Assembly: GCF_000328475.2 (NCBI RefSeq)
Contig: NC_026496.1
Coordinates: 310,001 to 374,000, forward strand
From: Mycosarcoma maydis
Taxonomy: Eukaryota; Basidiomycota; Ustilaginomycetes; Ustilaginales
DNA: 64,000 nt
Reading direction: 5' to 3'
In this document: positions 39,903-48,380 of the stretch, piece by piece
Layout of the letters: the number at the start of each line of letters is the position of its first letter
How positions within the stretch are numbered: position 1 is the stretch's first letter
Notes under the pieces: model-generated
Told to the model about the DNA's origin: nothing
Seen by the model: only the letters and a program-made list of their open reading frames with translations
Databases searched by the model: none
Position numbers and translations under genes: made by a program

Positions 39903-40001
<99 letters not shown>

Positions 40002-41254
40002 AGCTGATGGTGTTGGTGGTCGTAAGTGGACTGCTGTTGCTGATGCCTCTCCTGGCTGGGCGAGGCGTTTACGCCGACCGAACGAGGTGGTGTAGGTGCC
40101 GTCCGGTCTTCGTCATCTGCAGAGACCAGTCTGATCTTTTTGTCACCTTGTGGGCTGGTCTTCTTCCGAGGTGGGCTTGCTCTTTTGCCACTTTTGTTTG
40201 ACGACGTCGTCGATGAGACAGATACCGATGCTGCTGTTCCTGTCGTTCCGCTTCTTGCCCTCGGTTGTGGCGCTTTCCGTGACTTAGCAATCGACGCTTG
40301 CATTGTCTCCATGCCAGCTCGAACTTCAGTCTGCATCGTCTCGAGCATGTGCTTCAGCTCCGCTTGCCATGCTGTCGATGTTTCCTGCATAGATTTAAGG
40401 CGACCAAAGATGACCTTTCTGTCCTCGGCGGCGCGTACCACTTTCTGAGTGATCTCTACTTGCAACGGAAGCACCTGCCGCATCTGCGAGTTCAACTTGT
40501 CCTGTTCTTCAAGTGCACCTTTGAGAAGAGTCGACATTTTGGTCAGATCGTCCTGGATTTGAGTCATTCTGTTCTCTGAAACCAGCCAAAAACAGTGGAT
40601 GCTCTCTTGAATGTCCTTCAGTCTGCTCGATTCGCCATCTCGATCTCCGATGCTGCCTCCTGGGGTGCCCGCCCTTGGTGTGAATGATTCGCCGAATTCA
40701 GCAATTTTGCTAGAAAACGATGATCTGATACAGCTCGATCGGGCAGAAGCGGGAGGCACATGCTGTGGCTGCAAGATTCGACCAGACTCCGTATGACCAG
40801 ACTCCGTATTACAAGGGACTGGTGCAAGAGGCGGAGGAAAAGACACGTCGGGAAAGACCTCCAACGGGCTCCATTCCACTGAGGTCTGCGAGGTCGAAGA
40901 GTCGGATGCATTCTGGCTTGACGGTCGGACATTGATGTGATTCGGATGATAACCGCTCATGGTCATGAATGCGTCTGATGCTCGAAAACGCGGCTGCGAG
41001 TTGGTCACACCGGGCGAATCAGGATCGCCAGCGAAGGACGAAAAGGAAAGGCCATAGTTCATATCTTCCTGCTTGGCTTGTTGCCAGTATCCGGTTTGCC
41101 TGGATGGAGGGTCGATCCTGCGCTGCGGTACGTTCGGGAAGTCCTTCTGGCGCATCGCTAGCTGCTCTGGCAAAGTATGTTTGCTGTTCGAGGACGAGTG
41201 TTCCGATGCTTGCATTTTGTCATGATGATTGAGGTCGGTTCTGCGTGTCTTCAA
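39695..41254 (-). CDS. Coiled-coil protein with long polyglutamine tract, function unknown
   Basis: 519 aa from the ATG at 41254; Met14 or Met34 could also be the start. Residues 1-200 are polar and disordered-looking. A clear coiled-coil/helical segment spans about 211-325 (LKDIQESIHCFWLVSENRMT, LLKGALEEQDKLNSQMRQVL, LKSMQETSTAWQAELKHMLE). A Ser/Lys-rich basic stretch (about 350-373, SGKRASPPRKKTS) could be a nuclear localisation signal. About 32 consecutive glutamines follow (about 419-450), then a short C-terminal tail. I do not recognise an ortholog; the layout would suit a structural or chromatin/meiotic protein, but this is only a guess. Codon use is like neighbouring genes and the frame is uninterrupted. 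Confidence 0.72.
39905..40000. repeat. (CTGTTG)16 hexamer array encoding polyQ
   Basis: Sixteen perfect hexamers; on the coding strand strictly alternating CAA and CAG, giving 32 glutamines. The alternating code is usually more resistant to slippage than pure CAG, yet the array is perfect, suggesting recent hexamer-level expansion. Confidence 0.97.
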
Positions 41255-42764
41255 GTTACGTGCATGTGGGTATAAATTAAGAAAGAATGAGTCGGTACCA
41301 AAGGACCAACGTCATGGCTATCAGTACAGTATAATACGACTGTCTGCGACTTGCCACATTCTTTTCGCGATCAAATCTCGGTAAGGGCACTCCGCAGCGC
41401 CAGACTTGTCTCCGGACTACCTTGAGTGTGAGTTACGGATCTACCGAACCTGCGAGGAGGAAAGCGGTGGGTCAAGTCAGTAACAAGGCTAAGCCGGATC
41501 GAGAACTTGACCATGTCGGCTTTGCCAAACGATCGTTGGAAGTTGATTAGTTGTTTGACAGCTTTTCCCTACAAGAATAGCTCGCTCATAAATGGTCGAA
41601 AAGGATTTCGCAAAGTAAGCTTAAGCTAGGGATATTCTATGAAAGTTGATTGCATAGCCTACCGTTTCGCAGCGGCGGTGGTCTCTCCCGTCGGAACGCG
41701 TCTAATGCATGACAACGACGTCACAAAGCAACTGCCATCGGATCACGCTTCCTTTGGTGATCGCTTGGCCAACTTTCAACATTTAACGCTGTTGGGCAGC
41801 TTGATTGCTTTCAGCTTTGAAAGCGAGGTATATGAATTGACCTAGGTTGTCCAGGATGGCTGAGCCCTTCCGAGTGTTTACTTTGGACCAGTTATTCTAC
41901 CAACTTAGGTAAATTGAGGCATCGAGCACTGTCCGTGTCCTACGATAGGCACCTTGGAGCTCGGTCAGGACCACGTAGCTGATCAAGCCTAAGTCAAAGT
42001 GTATTTGAGCTTAACCAAGACATGGAGCGCAAGCTCACGCTGCTTCTTGACGTTTCATTTGATTAGTAGGGGCGATGGAGCTTTGATTGGTGCGCTTTGG
42101 TGGATCTCTTATGTCTTTCAGCTACCAACTCAAATGTGTTAGCTTGGAGCTCTGGGCGATTCATTGTGAGTAACGTGGCAGCTTGAGATGCTCCTGCAAG
42201 CAGCAAAAACGATCTCCATCGTGAAACACGAGTTGACAAGTTCAAGAACAAACCATGAAATGAAACGTGAAACCCGAAACACCGAATCACGAACCACGAG
42301 CAACGATTTTTTTTCTTGGCCATGAACCACAAACTACGACGAACTACGAACTACGAGTCGTGAATTGCGGGAAGCAGGCTCTGAACCTAAAGTTTAACAG
42401 TGTTTAGAGTTGGGAATTCGTGATTTCCTCCGTCGTGCGTGTTGGTCTTTTTCGCCGGCGCAAAACGCTCAAGCCAATTCACGATTCACGATTCACGATT
42501 CACGATTCCATCAGCCTGTGCCCAGCAAGTGCCTTTTTCGACTTCGAGGCTCCCTTTCATCGCAGGCTCTCTTCAAACACATTCCTGCTGCTAGTCAGAT
42601 CGTACCCTGTCCTGCCATCCACTGTCCTGCAATCTAGTTCGAGAGATTGATTGCGTCCTGGCCAATTCGTTGATCTTGTTCGTTATACGTCTGCCTCCGT
42701 CTTTCTTCGGTGATGAAGCTTGTTTCGGCTTCTCATCCGCGCAGGCCCTAATCCAGCTGTCAAA
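41255..42764. other. Divergent intergenic between the polyQ gene and ZW10/Dsl1, with degenerate heptamers
   Basis: Promoters of both flanking genes lie here. From about 42238 to 42362 the sequence is an almost continuous series of degenerate 7-bp units (AATCACG, AACCACG, GAACTAC), and a cleaner ACGATTC run lies at 42479-42506. The frame at 41639-41845 has no domain. Confidence 0.5.
42479..42506. repeat. Heptamer run (ACGATTC x4)
   Basis: Four consecutive perfect units in the reverse orientation of the 32515 array, about 260 bp before the ZW10/Dsl1 start codon. Confidence 0.9.
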
Positions 42765-45700
42765 ATGAGCGCTCCCGCCGCTCGCCAGGATGCTACGCTT
42801 TCCGCAGCCAGCTTTCTCGCCTCCATCAACGCTGAGTCGAGCACTTCCTTTGGATCGGACGTATCGACATCTGCTGCAAAGTCAACTCCATCGCTCCCCA
42901 TCTCGGCCAAGGTGGCGCTCATCGATGCTCAGATCGAATCTCTCGAGGCGCGCATAGAGCAGACCATCACAACACATGCTGCTGTGCTTCGTGAGCGAGC
43001 AGGCTCCACTCGCACCGTTGATCGCAACCTCAATCAATTGTGGCGGTCCGTCAATCAGACAAGCTCCCGTATCGTGACGATCGGTCCTCAACTGACTCCT
43101 ATAGCATCCGAATACCACGAAGCACTCGCGCAGAGTTCCAAGCAGCGCCTTCTCATCTCGGTCTTGTCCGATTTGCTTGCAGCTACCCGCCAGCTTGAAG
43201 TCGTCGAGAAGCTGCAGCGACAGCCCGAGTCGTCGACTTTCAAAGATCAGCTGGCATTAGCCACCAACCTCATGCAACCCTTCCGATCCTCCCCTGCACT
43301 TCAAAATCTTCCAGCTGTCTTGGAGCTTCAGACTCGCCTTGACCGCCTCGAAAAGGAGAGCACAAAGTCTAGTTCATCTCGTCAAAGCACCAACACAATA
43401 CAAGAAGCCCCACCAGATCAAGTTCGGGCTACTACAACAAGCAGCATCAGCAAGCACATGGATGTGCCGAATGTTGATAACACACCTGCGCTTTCTCCCG
43501 CTCTCAAAGTGCTCGAAGCTGCTCGTGCTATCATCGTGTCGCGCGATGCCCAAGCAGGATGGAAGGAAATCCGTATCGAATTAGACGCACCTTCTCCGCC
43601 ACCTCCGGACACCTTTATACCGGCTCCTCAAGCCAGCTTACCAAAGATGCAGCCGAGCACATCATCAATCGACGCACGTCCCGAGCATATGCTCAGCGAA
43701 GAAATGTATCCAGGATCGGCGTCATTGACACGAACTTCTTCGTCCTCCTCGGCATCCAATGCGCGAAGCAGACACAAGCCCAGATTGGGCGCACGTGTGA
43801 TTCGTCCACAAGATCAGCTCGGCAGCGGTCCTTTCAACGCCCAAGACACTTCCCTCGATGGGGACGGGGACGGGGACGGGTGGGGACTCGATGAGGATGA
43901 CGAAGATCTCACTGACGCTCCGCATGCAGCAAGCACCAACACTGCTGCTCATCAGTCTCATCCAGCGCTGATTGCAGGGCTGCCAATTCATCAAAGTGTC
44001 GCGTCCCTTGCGCGCGACGAGCGCTTTGGCTCTCCCAGTAGCTCTGTAGTGATGCAGAGGAGCATGAGTTCCGCCTCTTCGCAACAAAGCGCATTGGCGA
44101 TGCAAGAACCAGCGTCTCATAGGGAAGCCGCAGATAGCAATGACGTCGACGCATGGGGCCTGGGCGAGGACGAGAGCAATGACGAAGCAGATGCCTGGGA
44201 TCTGAATGACGACAACGTTATGCAACAGTCACCAGAGTCACCAAACAAAACAAGAGCTTCAGTGTTGCCACTGAATGGAAGCGTCACAGCGCCTTCATTG
44301 ACGGTGGCTGCACCTGCCCACGATGCATGGGGTGTGCAGGATGGAAATGCCGACGCTGACGATGATCCATGGGAGACAGAAGAGCCCTCAAAGCAGACAG
44401 AATCTGCGGTAAATACCACCGTAGCAGCATCTGCACGACAAAGCAACGCAGAGCTTTCGTTTCCAGATGCCGATGAACCGTTGGAGACGGCTGATCAGCC
44501 GGAGCAGAGTGCAGCACAACTTGCATCCAGAGCAGCTGGTAGCGCTCCCACTTCAACACCACAGTTGCAACACGATCTCATTCCATCCTCTTCCACCGCT
44601 CTGGAAGGCAACGCAGACACGTTCGTATTGGTCACTGAGCAGATCAAACCTTCCGCACAAGCACAACAAGGGCCAACACTGGTCGCCTCGCACGATGCCG
44701 AACAAAAGGTCGAAGTCACACGATCAACGTCTTTCGTGGCCGAGGTGCCTGCAAGCGTTGAGGCTGCCCAAGTCTTCGAACAACCCATTGCGACAGGCGC
44801 CAATGAGGATGAGGCCGAGGAGCAAGACGCGGATGCGTGGGGCTTTGAAGAAAGCTCGAGTGCGTCTGAAGCTGACCGCGCAGAATTGGCTCCAATCACG
44901 CCCTTGCAGAAGCAAACGGCGTTAGAGAAGCTGGCTGCCCAAGAAGCATCGACTGTGAAGACAAAGGCAGTCTCGGCACCTTCGGCAGCAGCCGTCTCGG
45001 TCAAGTCAACGCGCCAGGACTCGCAAGCTCGTGAGAGTGACATCGCTTCCAGCCCGTCATCGCCCTCCGGATGGGGTGAAGATTTCTCCGATCCAGAATC
45101 TATAGACGTGCCAGCATCAGGATCACACGAAAAAAGGGCAGCTCAGCCAAACACCAATCGCATCGCCTCATCTATACGGTCTGTCTCGAGAGACCGAGAA
45201 TCAGTTGCAGGCACCGCAGCAGGAGACGCACAGAAGCTGTCCAATGCAACGCCTTCTGCAGCTACCGAACTCAAGGAAGAATGCACCATCAGCCAACGTT
45301 CGCTGGACCTTGTCAATCTAGCCGAATCCACCATGAGTTCGGTTCTGGCAAAGCTGCAAGGCGGGCACGCTACCGATGGCGACGAAGACAAGGACAATGT
45401 TGAAGCACTTGCGGGCACCGTCTTCAAGATCTTTGAGCTACACCGTGCACTGATGCCTGTGGCTCACGGCGAGGTGCTTCGAGACGTCCCGTCGCTGGCG
45501 ATGCAATTCTTCAACGATTGCGAGTATCTTGCTCGTGAGCTGAGTCGTCTTGTGGCTGACAAGGGCGGCGATATTGCGACAGCCTGGATCGCCCACGATA
45601 TGGAGGCGGCCAAGCGATGGAAGTCGAAAGAGCTGGTAAAACTCGAGCAGGAAGCGACCATGACGAGAAGCTTAGGACAACGGTGGTTCGAAGCCCAAAT

Positions 45701-46265
45701 GACGGCGCAAACAAAAATCTTGCTGGACACGCTGATGGAAGCGGATGGGTTTGCACGAACTTTTGACGATCACCGCTTTGCACGATGCGAGAGATGTATC
45801 AAGCAAGTGGTGCAGACGCTGCAGCAGCTTTCCAAGGCTTGGCGACCGGTTCTGATCACCTCTCGATTCCACGCTGCTATTGGTGGATTGGTGGATTTGG
45901 TATTTCAAAAGATCCTGCACGACGTGCTCGATCTGGAAGACATTGGCGAGAGTGAGTCGGAAAAGATCGCGTCGCTGGTCAAGACGCTGGGTAGCTTGGA
46001 GAGTCTGTTTACGGCTGAAGGCGCGGAAGAGGCGAGCGCGGCGCCGCTGTGGGTGCCAAGTTGGTTCAAGACATCGTATTTGATCGAGATTTTGACGGGA
46101 TCTTTGGTGGATATCGAGTTCCTGGCTTTCGAAGCGGGTGCGTTGGTCGATTACAGTCGCAAAGAGTTGACGGTACTGATCAAGGCGTTGTTCGCTGATA
46201 CACCGAATCGGGCCAAACTGTTAAGGAGGATTGAGAGTGCTCCGGTTGAGGTGCTAGCTCACTAG
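42765..46265 (+). CDS. DSL1: ZW10/Dsl1-family ER tethering-complex subunit
   Basis: 1166 aa from the ATG at 42765 (MSAPAARQDATLSAASFL, good context); an in-frame ATG at 42720 is less likely. The N-terminal ~190 residues are helical as in ZW10/Dsl1 (ALIDAQIESLEARIEQTITT, LNQLWRSVNQTSSRI). The C-terminal ~330 residues carry the ZW10/Dsl1 helical rod (FKIFELHRALMPVAHGEVLR, PSLAMQFFNDCEYLARELSR, DTLMEADGFARTFDDHRFAR). Between them is a ~500-residue acidic disordered region with repeated tryptophan motifs (GWGLDEDDEDL, DAWGLGEDE, DAWDLNDD, DAWGVQDG, DPWETEE, DAWGFEE, GWGEDFSD). In yeast Dsl1p an acidic 'lasso' with such Trp motifs binds COPI coat subunits; I infer the same. It should act in tethering Golgi-to-ER COPI vesicles with Tip20/Sec39 and SNAREs. 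Single exon. Confidence 0.88.
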   Translation: MSAPAARQDATLSAASFLASINAESSTSFGSDVSTSAAKSTPSLPISAKVALIDAQIESLEARIEQTITTHAAVLRERAGSTRTVDRNLNQLWRSVNQTSSRIVTIGPQLTPIASEYHEALAQSSKQRLLISVLSDLLAATRQLEVVEKLQRQPESSTFKDQLALATNLMQPFRSSPALQNLPAVLELQTRLDRLEKESTKSSSSRQSTNTIQEAPPDQVRATTTSSISKHMDVPNVDNTPALSPALKVLEAARAIIVSRDAQAGWKEIRIELDAPSPPPPDTFIPAPQASLPKMQPSTSSIDARPEHMLSEEMYPGSASLTRTSSSSSASNARSRHKPRLGARVIRPQDQLGSGPFNAQDTSLDGDGDGDGWGLDEDDEDLTDAPHAASTNTAAHQSHPALIAGLPIHQSVASLARDERFGSPSSSVVMQRSMSSASSQQSALAMQEPASHREAADSNDVDAWGLGEDESNDEADAWDLNDDNVMQQSPESPNKTRASVLPLNGSVTAPSLTVAAPAHDAWGVQDGNADADDDPWETEEPSKQTESAVNTTVAASARQSNAELSFPDADEPLETADQPEQSAAQLASRAAGSAPTSTPQLQHDLIPSSSTALEGNADTFVLVTEQIKPSAQAQQGPTLVASHDAEQKVEVTRSTSFVAEVPASVEAAQVFEQPIATGANEDEAEEQDADAWGFEESSSASEADRAELAPITPLQKQTALEKLAAQEASTVKTKAVSAPSAAAVSVKSTRQDSQARESDIASSPSSPSGWGEDFSDPESIDVPASGSHEKRAAQPNTNRIASSIRSVSRDRESVAGTAAGDAQKLSNATPSAATELKEECTISQRSLDLVNLAESTMSSVLAKLQGGHATDGDEDKDNVEALAGTVFKIFELHRALMPVAHGEVLRDVPSLAMQFFNDCEYLARELSRLVADKGGDIATAWIAHDMEAAKRWKSKELVKLEQEATMTRSLGQRWFEAQMTAQTKILLDTLMEADGFARTFDDHRFARCERCIKQVVQTLQQLSKAWRPVLITSRFHAAIGGLVDLVFQKILHDVLDLEDIGESESEKIASLVKTLGSLESLFTAEGAEEASAAPLWVPSWFKTSYLIEILTGSLVDIEFLAFEAGALVDYSRKELTVLIKALFADTPNRAKLLRRIESAPVEVLAH

Positions 46266-47403
46266 TGTTGCAAAGACGGTGTTTCTGTGGCATTGTCCGC
46301 TGCGGGCTATTCGATGCGATTGATGTATACACCGATCGGTATCTCTCGACGTGTCGGCTGCATGTGTTTGGCATCCATGAAGCCGCTGAGCGACAAGTCT
46401 GAAGTCGGGAACCCTTCCGTCGCGTATCGGAATCTAAACCCCCTCTGTTGCTGATGATCGACAAAGTTTGTTCACACGCCTCATTCACGATTGTGGTTGT
46501 TGTGTTGTTTCCGAGAATCCGATTCGACCACCACGGAAGCCGCATGGAAGCCGGACCATCGCGGACATGTATGAAACAAAGCTGCCGTCGAGCTTCGTAC
46601 TGTACGCTTCAGCCTGGTCTGATAATTCACTATGATATCAAGTTGTAATCGAGGACGCGGAGGCTTTGCGGAACAGCATCAAAGCTCTGTCGCTGGGACT
46701 CCGAAGCCACGCTCTTCGACTCACGGGAAAACGCGCAATGACAAATGTCGGGGTGACCGAAACAGTGGGCATAACACGTTTTCAGACACTTCCAGTGTGA
46801 GTGAACAGGCACCGAGACAAGATGCGGAGTTGAGAACACGGAATGTCCGAAGGAATGTGAGCTGACCGATGATCATGACTTTTGCAAGCCGTAAGCCGCT
46901 AGCATCGAGACCCTTCACGTTTGTGACTTGGCGTCAAGAGAAACATGAGACCATGATCTGCTTGGCGCATGCATCTAATGTGGATCACGAATTGCTTTGC
47001 TGCTCCTGCTTGTTCCGCAAGCTGCCAAGTTGCGAAAAGCAGGAGAACGAGTACAGGCTCCTTTCTTGGCAGCCAAGACTGCAAAGCGGAATCGAGCTTG
47101 ATCTGTGTGAGGCTAGATTGCGTGCTGCTTCTGCGAAATCCCATCTCTCGCACCAGAAAGTCTTGGCGATGCGCGCGCCATCGCGTAAATTGAGCGTCCA
47201 GCTACCTTTGGAGGCGTGCCGCTGTGTTGTGTAACTTTTTTGGTTTTGTTTTTTGACATCTGCAGCAACCCGTCATCACCATCGTCGCACTCTTTTTAAA
47301 TATTTGGTTAACTATAATTATTCAGGACTATGATTTTCCCCCCTTTTCCCGAAAGGGTCCTGCTTCGATGGTTCTGTCTTAACTTACTTTTTCCCTTCTG
47401 TCA

Positions 47404-47434
47404 GTCGTGAGTCGTGAGTCGTGAGTCGTGAGTG
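47404..47434. repeat. Heptamer variant run (GTCGTGA x4)
   Basis: Four tandem units of GTCGTGA, i.e. GTGAGTC in another register: the same 7-bp unit as the main array with one A to G change, homogenised locally. Confidence 0.9.
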
Positions 47435-47642
47435 TGTCTATTTTCTTTCTTATTCTTATGTTTATTTTCTCTATGTACTTTGGCGGTGGGCGCTCTCTCC
47501 TTTCTACAAGAATAGGAGCGGGGCTTAATTTAGTCCATCGAGAAGGGCGCGTTTGTATCACCAAGAGCTCCTCGTTTTAGCATTGGTCTTCTATGATCGG
47601 AAGGCTTTGCCGTCAGGGTGCTAGAGAAAGAAGAGCGAGCAC

Positions 47643-47686
47643 GAGAACGAGAACGAGAACGAGAACGAGAACGAGAACGAGAACGA
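47643..47686. repeat. (ACGAGA)n hexamer run
   Basis: About seven tandem ACGAGA units in intergenic DNA; no coding role evident. Confidence 0.9.
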
Positions 47687-48380
47687 CAGAGGCAAAGGCC
47701 TGGCTTGGCTTACATTGTTTGATCGTGATTGTGGATGGCTTTCCGACGACAGACTGAGAGGTCTCTTCTCGCCAGTAACCGCTCAGGGCGCATTCATGCA
47801 AAAGCGTAGCCGAGCAACTCAGACTCACCAAGCTGGTCCGCGCCCAGAGTCCTCACATCCTGACAGGACGGCGCATGACGCTTTTACCTGGCTTATGAGT
47901 CTCCGGCTTGGCTTCTCCTAATCGAAAATGAACGATGCAAACCGTCTTCTGTAAGCGGTGCCCTCTCCATCGGCATGTCCATATTACCGCCAAGCCAGAC
48001 TTGCTCCGTTCCTTTGCCTCCCTATCCGCTCTTGCCTCACTACAAGAGCAGAGCGACTCCTAGAAGCGTGGTTGCGCAGGTCGTCCTCCATTGGCGCCCT
48101 TTCCGGCATCTCCAGAACTTGCCTCCCATCCCTCGCACTCCTGAAATAGTAGCCTCGTTCTCTGCCGACCTCCCCCACATACCATCCTATCCGACAGCGA
48201 TTCTGCTCCAGTTTCTTTCCGTACAGCATCTATAGATACCCACGTTAACTCAGCAAACCACTCATACGCTGGTTCACCAAGACGTAGATTAGGGTCAGAG
48301 GGTCCCTATCTTAACACTAACATCGTCTACTAGATACTATTTCAGACACTTCCAACAGTCGTGTGCACTGTGTCCTCACA

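Larger units (their letters stand above)
46266..48380. other. Long intergenic between ZW10/Dsl1 and GH5 glucanase
   Basis: Holds an AT-rich patch (about 47294-47330), GTCGTGA heptamers (47404-47434), and a GAGAAC hexamer run (about 47643-47686). Several short frames (46448-47234, 47613-48235) have no domain and conflicting strands; I support no gene. The last few hundred bases are the glucanase promoter. Confidence 0.5.

Noticed and set aside
39824..40201. Poly-leucine plus-strand frame
   Set aside because: Antisense of the (CAACAG)n polyQ array; no independent support.
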